From NCBI RefSeq assembly GCF_039904985.1, contig NZ_CP157005.1, forward strand, positions 4,421,501 to 4,485,500: a DNA stretch of 64,000 nt. The letters are read 5' to 3'. This stretch comes from Methylomonas sp. AM2-LC (GTDB lineage: Bacteria; Pseudomonadota; Gammaproteobacteria; Methylococcales; Methylomonadaceae). Under the pieces are notes generated by a model. It made no database searches and had not been told where the DNA came from. It saw nothing but the letters and a program-made list of their open reading frames with translations. Positions 36,970 through 45,922 of the stretch are shown here, in pieces. Position numbers and translations under genes: made by a program. Within the stretch, counting starts at the first letter, position 1. The number at the start of each line of letters is the position of its first letter.

Positions 36970-37046
36970 TGGATAAATGCTCACTCCGAGTTAGCTTTTG
37001 GTCAATGGGAAAACTGGTTAAATGCTCATTCGGAATTAGCTTTTGG
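36970..37046. repeat. two 32-bp imperfect direct repeats
   Basis: TGGATAAATGCTCACTCCGA and TGGTTAAATGCTCATTCGGA, each followed by GTTAGC/ATTAGC and TTTTGG, 45 bp apart. They may be operator or replication-type repeats of the element. Confidence 0.6.
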
Positions 37047-37087
37047 AATGGCTCAACCCGAACAAATTCACGTTTGAAAGTAGTGTT

Positions 37088-37402
37088 TTACCGTGTACTA
37101 TGACTTCGCTTTGTCTTAGGGCAAAATCCATTCAAGGCCGAACGCTTTTTACCTTCCAGTGTTTTAGCTCCGGTACTGCATCCACCATGCCATTTACACC
37201 GCCCATTAGCATATGTTGACTTTTGTTTGCACGGTGTACCGGCTCGGGTTTTTGCGCCGCATTCCAGGCCGATTAAATCCGGGGGGAATGGCTTAGTTTT
37301 TGGTGGCGGATATTGATAGTGGCGTTCTGCCCATGCTGCATGTATCTGGCTGCACTCCCGGTAATATTCTTTCAATCGTTTTCGCTGTTCTTGACTACTC
37401 AT
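37088..37402 (-). CDS. HGG-motif zinc-binding element protein
   Basis: A 104-residue basic protein. Its signature is CGAKTRAGTPCKQK, then GRCKWHGGCSTGAKT and GKKR, the CxxxxxxGxxCxxx...CxxHGGxSTGxKT pattern common to small proteins of phages, plasmids and islands. The Cys and His residues probably bind zinc. Function is not known to me. It lies between the hairpin region and the iteron-like repeats. Confidence 0.7.
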   Translation of the reverse strand: MSSQEQRKRLKEYYRECSQIHAAWAERHYQYPPPKTKPFPPDLIGLECGAKTRAGTPCKQKSTYANGRCKWHGGCSTGAKTLEGKKRSALNGFCPKTKRSHSTR

Positions 37403-37757
37403 ACCCTAGCCGTAAACTCCCCGTTCTATGACATCACTTTTTATACTACCGAAACTTTTTATAGTTCCGAAAAACTCCTGCCAATTTGCGTAAATATGCG
37501 TATTTTACGCCCACCAAATGAATTTCAATTTTGACGCCGTGCTGTTGTCGCCGCAATTGCCGCAATACATCCAATCGAATAAAACATCTAACCCCCTTGG
37601 TATATTATAAAGGTGTCCGAATACCGGGAAGGTGGCAGGTAAAATACCCTGTGACTTGTCCGAATACCGGGAAGTATTGGCGGCTGTTCCCGCTATGTGG
37701 ACAAGTCATAAAAAACCTTGTCCGAATACCGGGAACGCTTGTCCGTATACCGGGAAG
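37403..37757. other. noncoding region with iteron-like repeats
   Basis: About 355 bp. The right half carries four copies of a 17-bp repeat (annotated separately). A plus-strand open frame here is an artefact of the repeats. Confidence 0.6.
37614..37756. repeat. four 17-bp iteron-like repeats
   Basis: TGTCCGAATACCGGGAA at 37614-37630, 37657-37673 and 37719-37735, and TGTCCGTATACCGGGAA at 37740-37756. Start-to-start distances are 43, 62 and 21 bp. They lie directly after the stop of the winged-helix gene, so they may be binding sites for its product, for example an origin or operator. Confidence 0.85.
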
Positions 37758-38228
37758 TCATTTTAATTTTTTCTGCATGGCTTCCCACTTTATTACAAAC
37801 CTTTTATCTCGCTTTTCTGTATTCTCAGGCTTCCACAGATTCGATGCTACATTGGTAGGCTTAACATCAAGCTTGCCTTTGCATTCGTCTATTGGTAACC
37901 ATGTGACAGCATACAGAGAACATTGGTTGCGGCCTCCCTGCCTTGTTAGCTCAATAAATCCATAAGCGAGATTTTCGGTTAGTGCATCGCTGATACTTCC
38001 CCGAGATTTCCAGCCAAACAGCTCCATAATTTTAGGGGCTGCGGAAACATCACCGTTATTTTTGCCGTTGAGTTGAGCCACAAGGTTATCGAGCAAATGC
38101 GCTGCCTTGTGACTCAAAACAGCAGCGGGCGAAGGTGTACCCGCTGCGAAGTTAGGCTTAAATATATGGTGAGGCTTGGCCGAATAACTCCGAATCTCTG
38201 AACGCTTCGGATGTTTCGGTGCAGTCAT
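37758..38228 (-). CDS. winged-helix, replication-initiator-like element protein
   Basis: A 156-residue protein. ATG 38228 is preferred to the 27-codon longer frame because a purine-rich GGGGGAAAT precedes it. The core LLDNLVAQLNGKNNGDVSAA, then MELFGWKSRGSISDALTENL and CSLYAVTWLPID matches a winged-helix family common on plasmids and islands, where NNGxL, GWKS and YAVTW are landmarks. Likely DNA-binding. Four iteron-like repeats begin just past its stop, supporting a replication or regulatory role; neither is shown. Confidence 0.65.
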   Translation of the reverse strand: MTAPKHPKRSEIRSYSAKPHHIFKPNFAAGTPSPAAVLSHKAAHLLDNLVAQLNGKNNGDVSAAPKIMELFGWKSRGSISDALTENLAYGFIELTRQGGRNQCSLYAVTWLPIDECKGKLDVKPTNVASNLWKPENTEKRDKRFVIKWEAMQKKLK

Positions 38229-38382
38229 CACTATTTCCCCCAGGCTATCAGCCACCATGCCACCAAGCGGATAAAATCCAGCTTCACACGCTTGGCAATT
38301 TCGGTACAATAGCGTTGCACTGTTTTGATATAAGCCGCCTTAGCATTGCACTGCTGGGCGGTTTGTTTTTCCTGTAGCATGC

Positions 38383-38910
38383 TTACCCCTCCCGTTCCAA
38401 AAACTCGACAGACTTATTTATTTTTGCCATACGCTTGGCTATACCCGCTTTGGCCTTTGCTCTCTCGATTAAATTACATTCACTGATACTAGGTAACAGG
38501 TCGGTAACTTGTTTAATCTCGAAACCTAGCCCCATTGGGTATAATTCAACTTCTCCAAATAGCTTGTATTGACTAGGCTTTAGCATCGTGCCAATTTGCA
38601 TACCAACTTGACGTAAGTCAGATACAGGCTTTCTAGTTTCGCTCTTAGTCGTTTTCAGGGATTCGATAGAATGCCATTGACCATCACGCAAACTTGATAA
38701 AAGCTGAAATGACCGTTCATTAACCAAAACACTGAATTGCTCACCGTTTTCAGGCTTATAAACTATTTTGCGACTGCGGTTATCGGCTGCCAGTTCTTTT
38801 TGATTTTTACGGGCATGAAGGGGTGACGTGCTGCCTTGGTTTATTTTGTAAACCTCAGAGCCGTTTTTGATAAGTTGAATTTTGTAAGGGGTTAAGTCGA
38901 TGCTGTTCAT
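38383..38910 (-). CDS. hypothetical element protein
   Basis: A 175-residue protein. The start ATG 38910 overlaps the stop of the preceding excisionase-like gene (ATGA), so translation is coupled. It contains a region FSVLVNERSFQLLSSLRDGQWHSIESL then RKPVSDLRQVGMQI that looks like a winged helix. It lacks a family I can name. Probably DNA-binding and acting with its upstream partner. Confidence 0.6.
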   Translation of the reverse strand: MNSIDLTPYKIQLIKNGSEVYKINQGSTSPLHARKNQKELAADNRSRKIVYKPENGEQFSVLVNERSFQLLSSLRDGQWHSIESLKTTKSETRKPVSDLRQVGMQIGTMLKPSQYKLFGEVELYPMGLGFEIKQVTDLLPSISECNLIERAKAKAGIAKRMAKINKSVEFLEREG

Positions 38911-39110
38911 TTTGCACTGCCTTGATTTTGTGATTCTACCCAAGCAAAGAACTTGGCTTCATCAATCAAGACTTTACGACCGATACGGACAATTGCGCCG
39001 GACTTGGCAAGGCCGTTGGTGTGTTCGTTGAAAATTAAAGCCCTTAAGCCTGACTCTTTAAAGGCAAAGTGTTTTTGTTGGAATTGCTTAACTGTAGATA
39101 GGATAGGCAT
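38907..39110 (-). CDS. excisionase/AlpA-like small DNA-binding protein
   Basis: A 67-residue protein with a MerR/Xis-type helix-turn-helix layout: TVKQFQQKHFAFKESGLRAL, then a short wing, GAIVRIGRKVLIDEAKFFAW and a basic end. Such proteins set the direction of recombination or activate integrase genes on islands. It shares an ATGA overlap with the next gene. Confidence 0.7.
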   Translation of the reverse strand: MPILSTVKQFQQKHFAFKESGLRALIFNEHTNGLAKSGAIVRIGRKVLIDEAKFFAWVESQNQGSAK

Positions 39111-39260
39111 ATTTAATACTCAGATAATCGTCGCAACAACTGCGGCGATAAGTATTAAAACCCCTGTTTTTTCCCGGTTTCCAAGTCGGGAAAAATAGGA
39201 ACACAACCGGGAACGCTATAGGGAATTTTGCCTGTTTTTTGCTCTTGACAGTGTTTTTTG

Positions 39261-40394
39261 TTATGGCGTGTTCTTAAATTCGCTCACGTAGTTTGAAAGT
39301 GTCTTTTTCTTTCTTTTGCCAGAGGTTCCGGTACTCAATCTGAACTCAAAACCAGCATCTTTCCCGGCTGTAAAAATGTTGGTTATAGGGCTGCCCGTTT
39401 GATTGACGTACTTTTTTAACTTGGTAGGAAAAAAATCCTTCATCTCTGGCCTACCTTCCTTAATCCAAATTTCCCGTAAACCCTGTTTTAATTCACGCTC
39501 ATTTGTCGCTGTACTTATGTTGGGTTTAAGGTATGCGTGTAAATCATCATTACCTAATGGTTCGGGTTGAGAATCAAGAATGCTCATTGCAAGCCTGACA
39601 TCATCTTTAGTAGCTTGATGAGATTTTAAATACCCTATAAGCTCATCCGGTACTGGTAAATTTCTATGTATTGCCCAATGAATAAAATCAATCGGCTTGT
39701 AAAAATATTCGCCTTCACAGAATCTATGCAAAGAATGTTCACCTAAGCTGATTCTATCTGTCTTTATAACCTCAAGTTTATCCTGAATTTTTCGGCATAC
39801 ATCGTCAAACAAGCCATGTTGACACTGTGTTTTAAATTGCTCTACTGTATAACCATACATCGAACAAATACCAAAAGTTTCAGACCATAAATTTCTATCT
39901 AGATAATCAAGCCATTTATCGGTTAACCTTGTTAAACCATCACTATTTATAATTGGCTTATCTGCTTCTATTGTGCTGAACCAAGATTTAATAAGTTTGC
40001 TAGGCTCTTTATTTATCGAATTAAGCAACCATGAAAACTCATTAATACAATAAACATTTTCAATAATGTCATCCCCGTTTAGTTCGGGTGTGTTTGTGTA
40101 AAGCTTATGCGCCCAGGTCATAGTATTGCTTATTTCCGTTCCTTCTGGATGGTTGACGGTTTTCAATATCCGACCTTCATCCCCGCTGTTCGGCTTTCGG
40201 GTAATGGTTACACCATCCAGCTTAGTGTTAATAAGTTCCTTTACTAGTTCTTGCTCTTTTAAATCATCAGGTTCCTGCAATTTTGCCAAATCAAAAGCAT
40301 TAAAAGATTGCGGCCAGAACTCACCCCATTCATTTTTAGGAATGTTCAAAAATTGGGCTGCTTTTATCCAGTTAAAAAAGTGAGATGTCATCAA
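39261..40394 (-). CDS. 377-residue protein of unknown function coupled to integrase
   Basis: Begins 4 bp inside the integrase stop (ATGA), so it is co-translated with the recombinase. No signal peptide or membrane segment. The N-terminal HFFNWIKAAQFLNIPKNEWG looks helical, the centre has FCEGEYFYKPIDFIHWAIHR, and the end is basic (GKRKKKTLSNYVSEF). I recognise no nuclease, methylase, ATPase or protease motif. The C-terminal about 90 residues (REIWIKEGRPEMKDFFPTKL) resemble a small helical DNA-binding segment seen in island proteins, with low confidence. It is the largest cargo gene and the best candidate for a new function on the element. Confidence 0.65.
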   Translation of the reverse strand: MMTSHFFNWIKAAQFLNIPKNEWGEFWPQSFNAFDLAKLQEPDDLKEQELVKELINTKLDGVTITRKPNSGDEGRILKTVNHPEGTEISNTMTWAHKLYTNTPELNGDDIIENVYCINEFSWLLNSINKEPSKLIKSWFSTIEADKPIINSDGLTRLTDKWLDYLDRNLWSETFGICSMYGYTVEQFKTQCQHGLFDDVCRKIQDKLEVIKTDRISLGEHSLHRFCEGEYFYKPIDFIHWAIHRNLPVPDELIGYLKSHQATKDDVRLAMSILDSQPEPLGNDDLHAYLKPNISTATNERELKQGLREIWIKEGRPEMKDFFPTKLKKYVNQTGSPITNIFTAGKDAGFEFRLSTGTSGKRKKKTLSNYVSEFKNTP

Positions 40395-41434
40395 ACACCC
40401 CCAAATATTTTAGCGTTCATGCTGGCAACCACATTGCTTACATGACCATCTGAAAGGTGGGCGTATCGTTTCACCATAGCTAAGGTTTTATGTCCTAAAA
40501 CCTCGGCTATTTCGGCTAAACTAGCGCCATTCATAGCTAAATAACTGGCTGTACAGTGTCTTAGGTCGTGCCAGTGGAAATCGTTTATTTCAGCCACTTC
40601 TAAGGCGTTTTCGAAAGGCTTTCTAAGGTCTATCGGTTTGTTAGCGTGAATAGTGCCGGGGAAAAGTAAATCAGTATCAAGCCGCCTTACCTTGGCATGC
40701 TCTTTTAATAATTCCAAGCCATGCCCGGCCAATGGAACCCGCCGCCGTTCGCCGTTTTTGGTTTCATGCAGGATAAGAAAACCGTCCTTTAAGTTTACAT
40801 CAGGCCATTTCAAGCCCATTAGTTCACCTTGCCGCATGCCAGTCGATAACGCAAGAATGACACACAGGTAAAGCTGTTTATTGGTGGACGCTTGGCAAGC
40901 TGTTAAAAGCTTAAGGCGTTCGCTATCATCTAAGAATCTAACACGCCCACGGGGTAACTTAGGGCTTTTTACCTTCTTGACGGGGTTATCATCCAGCCAC
41001 CCCCAATCATTAACGGCAATGGTAAAGGCATGGGATAAATTTTTGATGTACTTATCCACGGTGGCTGCGCTCTGTGTCATTTTGCTTTTATGCTCGGATA
41101 TGGCCGCCGGGGTAATATCTGAAAGCAAGCAATGCCCTATAGAATGCCGCCACCATTCCAGCTTGCTTTTACGCTCTTTTTGCTCTTTCTCGTTGTAGTT
41201 AGGCAGAACTTCGGAATAGTAGCGGGTAGCCAAGTCTGTAAAGCTGTGTTTTTTAGCTTCGGCTGTTTTGAAGTGTCGACCTTCTCTTATTGCGGATTCA
41301 GTAGCGGCTGCCCATTTTTTGGCATCGGTTAACCGTTCAAAAGTAGCTGTTTGTGGTGGGTAACCTTTAAGCCGGACTTTAACCCGGTAAGACTTGTCGC
41401 CTGCTTCAGTGTTGCGTGTTTCAATGCTTGCCAT
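40391..41434 (-). CDS. int: tyrosine-type site-specific integrase
   Basis: A 347-residue tyrosine recombinase that would join the element to tRNA-Lys. Order: an N-terminal arm-binding domain (about 1-60), a core-binding SAM-like domain (about 63-150) and a catalytic domain (about 165-335). Catalytic residues are R201 (STGMRQGELMGLKW), H289 and R292 (HWHDLRH), H315 (LGHKT) and nucleophile Y324 (KRYAHL). All are intact. It is the gene nearest the intact tRNA, as usual for tRNA-targeting elements. Confidence 0.95.
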   Translation of the reverse strand: MASIETRNTEAGDKSYRVKVRLKGYPPQTATFERLTDAKKWAAATESAIREGRHFKTAEAKKHSFTDLATRYYSEVLPNYNEKEQKERKSKLEWWRHSIGHCLLSDITPAAISEHKSKMTQSAATVDKYIKNLSHAFTIAVNDWGWLDDNPVKKVKSPKLPRGRVRFLDDSERLKLLTACQASTNKQLYLCVILALSTGMRQGELMGLKWPDVNLKDGFLILHETKNGERRRVPLAGHGLELLKEHAKVRRLDTDLLFPGTIHANKPIDLRKPFENALEVAEINDFHWHDLRHCTASYLAMNGASLAEIAEVLGHKTLAMVKRYAHLSDGHVSNVVASMNAKIFGGV

Positions 41435-41846
41435 GTTAAACCCCTTGGGGGCAATGGCGGTATAATTAGCCTAGCCATTGCTTAACCCTATCTGTTAAGT
41501 GGTGGTTAGGGCTTGCTGGTGTTGGTAGCACCTTCAAGCCCGTTTTTTACTTGCATTAAATACTATAACAATCCACAACAAATAGCAACAACGCATCATC
41601 AATGCGGTGCTCTATTGTATTTATATTTTATTTTTCAATTAATTAATAACAATTAACATTAAAAAAGGACACTTTAGGGGCAATTTAGAGGCAATTTAAG
41701 ACAAACAGAGTTGTAATTGATTAGTTTTGCCAATCGTGTTTGGTAATTACTTCGAAGAAAATAATCTGATTTGATCAATGCAAACCTAATATATTTTGGA
41801 TAAATATCGGTTTTAAGGTGAATAGACTACTTAGACATGAACAGGT

Positions 41847-41994
41847 AGTGAGTTAAATTCAATAACTTACATCAAACCATAACAAACAATAACAAACAAT
41901 AACAATTAAATCAGTTTGTTAGCCTGTTTATTGTATTGCTAGTTATTGCCACTTTTTACCTGTTTTTATTTTCAACTGCCCCACCAGTGCCCCA
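41847..41994. repeat. long direct repeat, copy 2 (148 bp)
   Basis: Matches 35622-35779 throughout by eye, except for one fewer AACAAACAAT unit. Unlike copy 1 it does not abut a tRNA sequence; 68 bp separate it from the att core. Confidence 0.9.
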
Positions 41995-42013
41995 TTAAAA
42001 ATGACAGGCATAA

Positions 42014-42046
42014 AAAAAGCTGTAAGTCTTTAACCTAACAGCTTGA
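42014..42046 (-). terminator. tRNA-Lys terminator
   Basis: On the minus strand AAGCTGT and ACAGCTT form a stem followed by a T run, about 20 bp past the tRNA CCA end. Confidence 0.75.
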
Positions 42047-42062
42047 TTTTACTAGATTTGAT

Positions 42063-42110
42063 GTGGTGGGTCGTGTGCGATTCGAACGCACGACCATCGC
42101 ATTAAAAGTG
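42063..42110 (-). repeat. att site, proximal copy within tRNA-Lys
   Basis: The same 48 bp as 35578-35625; here it is part of the intact tRNA gene. Confidence 0.92.
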
Positions 42111-42139
42111 CGGTGCTCTACCGGCTGAGCTAACGACCC
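42064..42139 (-). tRNA. tRNA-Lys (TTT)
   Basis: 76 nt including an encoded CCA. On the minus strand it starts GGGTCGTTAGCTCAG. The anticodon loop is CTTTTAA (anticodon UUU), the T-loop is TTCGAAT, and the acceptor stem GGGTCGT pairs with ACGACCC. It is the insertion site of the integrative element and is left intact by it. Confidence 0.97.
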
Positions 42140-42306
42140 GATCAATCTAACCATTATAAGACAATTTGATGAAATTGCAAACACTTTTATAAATTAAAGG
42201 TAAAGTAATTGCTAAATTTCAGCTTGAAAATGCCTATAAGACGCTGCCTACCTGGGGTTGCTGTCTATAGGATATTTTCAGATTCAAAACTTTATTTTAC
42301 AGTTTT

Positions 42307-42948
42307 TTAAAAACTATCGCCCCAACCACTAGAACGACGACGCCAGCTTATTTTGGGCAGAATAAAACCTAGCATTACACCAATTAAGGAAAGGGCTCCA
42401 CCATAAAGGAACCAGTTTTGATTACTGCTATCGGCTAACGCTTGGTTTTCACGTTTTAATTGCTGTAATTCTCTTTCTATACCTACAACGCGCTCTTGCA
42501 ATTGATCGCGCTGTTGCTTAAGTTGTATGGCGTTAGCTGCTGTTTGTTGTAATTCGCTAAGCTCGTTACTAAGTTTGTCTCGTTCTTTACCAATATCCAT
42601 ATTGGCAGACTGAGAGTTCTTTAGTTGTTTATTTTCTTCTTGCAGTGTTTCCAATTTTTTTAGCGCTACTTCCAATTGCGAACGACTGCTGGGTTCGTTG
42701 CTTAAATAGCGACTGAGTATAAAGCCTTCTGCACCATTACTGGATTGTACATAGGTATAACCATTTTCGGAATTCTCTTGTAAAACGTTTAACTGTGTAC
42801 CATTCGCCAGCATTTTGACGATTTTAGTTCGTTCGCTCTCGCCACTGCGCAAGGGAATATCAACACTATCGGTAACATAAACCGTTCGGGCACTTGCCAA
42901 GCCACTGAAACTGAGCAGTAGAAACAAACATGCATACGAATTTTTCAC
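42307..42948 (-). CDS. SH3-domain membrane protein (TIGR04211-like)
   Basis: A 213-residue protein; GTG 42948 is chosen because it places a signal peptide (NSYACLFLLLSFSGLASA) at the start. A bacterial SH3 domain at about 20-88 (VYVTDSVDIPLRSGESER, EGFILSRYL) is followed by a Gln/Glu/Leu coiled coil (about 95-175), then a C-terminal membrane helix (WFLYGGALSLIGVMLGFILP) and a basic tail. This matches a conserved periplasmic family of unknown role, sometimes called YgiM-like. It lies 43 bp after argF, possibly in the same transcript. Confidence 0.82.
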   Translation of the reverse strand: MKNSYACLFLLLSFSGLASARTVYVTDSVDIPLRSGESERTKIVKMLANGTQLNVLQENSENGYTYVQSSNGAEGFILSRYLSNEPSSRSQLEVALKKLETLQEENKQLKNSQSANMDIGKERDKLSNELSELQQTAANAIQLKQQRDQLQERVVGIERELQQLKRENQALADSSNQNWFLYGGALSLIGVMLGFILPKISWRRRSSGWGDSF

Positions 42949-42991
42949 GGTTACGCTCTCTGAATGGGTTAAACCTGTAATTTTAACGAAT

Positions 42992-43894
42992 TTATTGGCA
43001 GATGAGAAATTCAAGTAAGGCTTTTTGCGCATGCAGGCGGTTTTCGGCTTCATTAAACACCACACTTTGTGGTCCATCGATCACTTCTGCGGTAACTTCT
43101 TCACCGCGATGCGCGGGTAAACAATGCATAAATAAGGCATCATGATGGGCTGCCTGCATGGTTTCTGTATTGACCTGATAATCACGAAAGGCAATTTCTC
43201 TATGTTTTTGCTCTTCTTCTTGACCCATGCTGGCCCACACATCGGTTACGACTAAATCAACATTTTTGGCTGCTTGTACAGGGCTGTTAAAAAAACTTAC
43301 ACGGCTACCCGCTGCATCAACAATACTTTGCACGGGACGATAATCGTCAGGGCAGGCAATATTCAATTTAAAATCGAACTGCCGGGCAGCATTAATATAT
43401 GAATGGCACATATTATTTCCATCGCCTATCCAGGTAACGGTTTTACCCGCTATATCGCCCCGCACTTCAAAATAAGTCTGCATATCGGCCAGCAATTGAC
43501 AGGGATGCAGTAAATCTGTCAAACCGTTGATAACTGGCACGCTTGAATATTTGGCAAAAGTAGTAACCGTTTCATGAAGGTGAGTACGCAGCATGATGCA
43601 ATCTACCATACTGGAAATAACCTTTGCGCTATCTTCCATCGGTTCTCCTCGCCCTAATTGCGTATCACGCGGTGACAAGAAAATTGCACTACCGCCAAAC
43701 TGTGCCATGCCCGCTTCGAAAGAGATACGCGTACGTGTGGACGATTTTTCGAAAATCATCGCCAGGACCTTTCCCTTTAAGGGTTGAAAATCTGGATCAC
43801 GATAATTTTTAAGCTGAATGGCGCGTTTTATTAATTCGCGCAATTCAGTGCTGGATAAATCTAATAAACTGGTGAAATGTCTAGGCTGCTGCAT
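42992..43894 (-). CDS. argF: ornithine carbamoyltransferase
   Basis: A 300-residue cytoplasmic enzyme that makes citrulline from ornithine and carbamoyl phosphate in arginine synthesis. The start [14 protein letters not shown] is preferred over a frame 11 codons longer. Carbamoyl-phosphate loop [32 protein letters not shown], the ornithine loop [12 protein letters not shown] and [12 protein letters not shown] are all present. It overlaps the end of argD by 14 bp, so the two are translationally linked. Confidence 0.96.
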   Translation of the reverse strand: MQQPRHFTSLLDLSSTELRELIKRAIQLKNYRDPDFQPLKGKVLAMIFEKSSTRTRISFEAGMAQFGGSAIFLSPRDTQLGRGEPMEDSAKVISSMVDCIMLRTHLHETVTTFAKYSSVPVINGLTDLLHPCQLLADMQTYFEVRGDIAGKTVTWIGDGNNMCHSYINAARQFDFKLNIACPDDYRPVQSIVDAAGSRVSFFNSPVQAAKNVDLVVTDVWASMGQEEEQKHREIAFRDYQVNTETMQAAHHDALFMHCLPAHRGEEVTAEVIDGPQSVVFNEAENRLHAQKALLEFLICQ

Positions 43895-45077
43895 GGTTGG
43901 TATGAACGTTAGTGTGTTCTTGAACAAGTACTGCTAATATATCGGTCAGCAAATCAATTTGTTGTGCGTCTATCAATAAGGGTGGCAATAGCCGAATAAC
44001 GTTTTCAGCTGTCACATTAATCAACAAGCCTTTAGCCAGAGCTTTGCCGACTAATTCACCACAAGGCGCATCTAATTCAATGCCTATCATCAAGCCAAGA
44101 TTCCGGATGGAGACAATATGTTGATTACCTTTGGTTTTACTGGCCATTTGTGTGCAAAGTAGTTGACCTTTGCTCTCGGCATCGTCAATTAAACGGGTAT
44201 TGGCAAACGTATCCAAAACGGCCAGCGCCGCACTACAGGCAAGCGGATTACCGCCAAACGTTGAGCCATGGTTACCAGCTGCTAAAACACTGGCAGCCTT
44301 ACCTCGCGCCAGACAAGCACCTATTGGCACGCCGTTACCTAGTGCTTTAGCCATAGTACACACATCTGGCAATATTCCATTGTGCTGATACGCTAAAAAC
44401 TTACCTGTACGCCCAACACCGGTTTGAATTTCGTCGAGCATCATCAGTAGATTATGCTGATCGCAAAGTTCGCGAATCTGATTTAAATAATCAGAGGCGG
44501 GTATGTTAACGCCGCCTTCGCCTTGTATGGGCTCTACCAAAATGGCAACAATGTTTGGATTGGCCTCAATAGCCGCTTTGATTGCCGCCACATCGTTATA
44601 AGCGACATGTATAAAGCCTTCTAACAATGGTGCAAAGCCTTGCTTAATTTTGGTATTGCCGGTAGCACTTAAGGTAGCCATGGTACGACCATGAAAACTT
44701 TTTTCCATAGTGATTATTACTGGCTTTTCTATACCTTGTTGATGCCCATATTTACGCGCTAATTTAATAGCTGCTTCATTGGCTTCGGCTCCTGAGTTAC
44801 CGAAAAAAACATTATCCATTCCGCTAAGCTGCGACAGCTTGTCCGCCAATTTATATTGCAAATCAATTGCATAGATATTTGAGGTATGCAGCAGTTTATT
44901 ACTTTGTTCGCAAAGCGCTTGATGAACAGCCGGGTGAGCATGCCCCAGGTTACAAACCGCTATACCAGCCAAGGCATCAAGATAGCGTTTGCCATTGACA
45001 TCCCAAAGCCAAACGCCTGCACCGCGTTCAAAAGTAACCGCCTGACGGGCATAAGTGGGCATAATGTGTGTCGTCAT
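43881..45077 (-). CDS. argD: acetylornithine aminotransferase
   Basis: A 398-residue PLP enzyme of the arginine pathway that converts N-acetylglutamate semialdehyde to N-acetylornithine; ArgD proteins often also act in lysine synthesis. Family marks: [61 protein letters not shown] and [13 protein letters not shown] (PLP Lys). First gene of argD-argF. Length is normal. Confidence 0.96.
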   Translation of the reverse strand: MTTHIMPTYARQAVTFERGAGVWLWDVNGKRYLDALAGIAVCNLGHAHPAVHQALCEQSNKLLHTSNIYAIDLQYKLADKLSQLSGMDNVFFGNSGAEANEAAIKLARKYGHQQGIEKPVIITMEKSFHGRTMATLSATGNTKIKQGFAPLLEGFIHVAYNDVAAIKAAIEANPNIVAILVEPIQGEGGVNIPASDYLNQIRELCDQHNLLMMLDEIQTGVGRTGKFLAYQHNGILPDVCTMAKALGNGVPIGACLARGKAASVLAAGNHGSTFGGNPLACSAALAVLDTFANTRLIDDAESKGQLLCTQMASKTKGNQHIVSIRNLGLMIGIELDAPCGELVGKALAKGLLINVTAENVIRLLPPLLIDAQQIDLLTDILAVLVQEHTNVHTNHAAA

Positions 45078-45440
45078 TTTCCTAAAGCCATGAAAGTGTT
45101 TGATAATGGATTACGTTTTGAAAAAAGGCGGCGATTATATTTTTAATATAAGCACTTAGCAATAAATAGTTTCAATCTAATCTAATTCTGTTTTTTATTA
45201 CGCCAATATCCCAAAAAAAATATTATAAAACATGCAGTTAAATATATCACACTAAATGTAAATAATATTACAAAATTGCGTCATAATTTTTTAACACCCG
45301 CAGAGTGTTCATAGCCACGAACCGCTTAAACATTTGGTATCTTAGAAAAGTTTTGCCTTTGTATAGAACAAGCATTTCGTGAACGGATAACTAAATTAAT
45401 CGAAACAACCATTCGTTAACAGTTTATCAACAAGTGATGT
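45078..45440. other. noncoding region
   Basis: About 360 bp upstream of argD, AT-rich. No ARG box or terminator that I could place; nothing else recognised. Confidence 0.4.
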
Positions 45441-45773
45441 TTAAAACTTTACTCTGGACAAAATTGAATCATAAATCATATTACTAAAATGGGTTGCCTG
45501 ACGAATAATGACATAATCTGCGTCTGTTCTTTCCGCACCGGGTTTGAAAAACTTAGCTCCAACTTCCTTACCGGCTTTTAAGGCTGCTTTACATTGTTCA
45601 TCGCCAAAAAGATTATTTTTTGCAGCCACACGTTCAGCCAGATCGGTTAAAAATCGATTATTATTACCTTCATGAAAACCTGCTACCGCACAAATTGAGT
45701 AATCTTTATCGCTAGCGCGAGCAGAGCAAACAGAAAGAATGAGTACAATTAATAAAAAATATTTAATTTTCAT
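45441..45773 (-). CDS. small exported protein of unknown function
   Basis: A 110-residue protein with a clear signal peptide (LLIVLILSVCSARAS, cut near residue 21). The mature part has two Cys (SICAVAGFHEG and GDEQCKAAL) that could form a disulfide, and ends RVKF. No family recognised. Stands alone between argD and the permease gene. Confidence 0.6.
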   Translation of the reverse strand: MKIKYFLLIVLILSVCSARASDKDYSICAVAGFHEGNNNRFLTDLAERVAAKNNLFGDEQCKAALKAGKEVGAKFFKPGAERTDADYVIIRQATHFSNMIYDSILSRVKF

Positions 45774-45922
45774 AGCTTTACATAATACGTATTTTTAAAA
45801 ACACCCTAAAATTACACTAAAAATTCATTAATTAATCAATAGGTAAGCTTAACAATCCAATCTTTTGATCATGGCTCATGAAGTTGAGTCTACCACTTTA
45901 ACCCTTCACATTTAAGACAACC

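Larger units (their letters stand above)
36443..37087. other. structured noncoding region of the element
   Basis: About 645 bp. It holds three consecutive hairpins (36757-36845) and two 32-bp imperfect direct repeats with 45-bp spacing (36970-37001 and 37015-37046). No gene is supported. Confidence 0.5.
41435..42063. other. noncoding region between integrase and tRNA-Lys
   Basis: About 630 bp. It contains the integrase promoter region, the second long direct repeat (41847-41994) and the tRNA terminator. No gene is supported. Confidence 0.6.
35578..42110. mobile_element. tRNA-Lys integrative element, about 6.5 kb
   Basis: Bounded by 48-bp direct repeats of the tRNA-Lys 3' half. All genes are on the minus strand: integrase and a coupled unknown gene next to the intact tRNA, then an excisionase-like protein, an unknown, a winged-helix protein, an HGG zinc protein and a J-domain-like protein. 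It has no phage structural, conjugation or known resistance gene. A further direct repeat of about 150 bp lies near both ends. Size and content suggest a satellite-like or mobilisable genomic island. Confidence 0.85.

Noticed and set aside
37614..37756. Considered as a short CRISPR array
   Set aside because: Repeats are only 17 bp and intervals vary from 21 to 62 bp; iteron-like is the better reading.
37531..37965. 144-residue plus-strand open frame
   Set aside because: It runs through the iteron-like repeats and antisense to the winged-helix gene; no ribosome site or family features.
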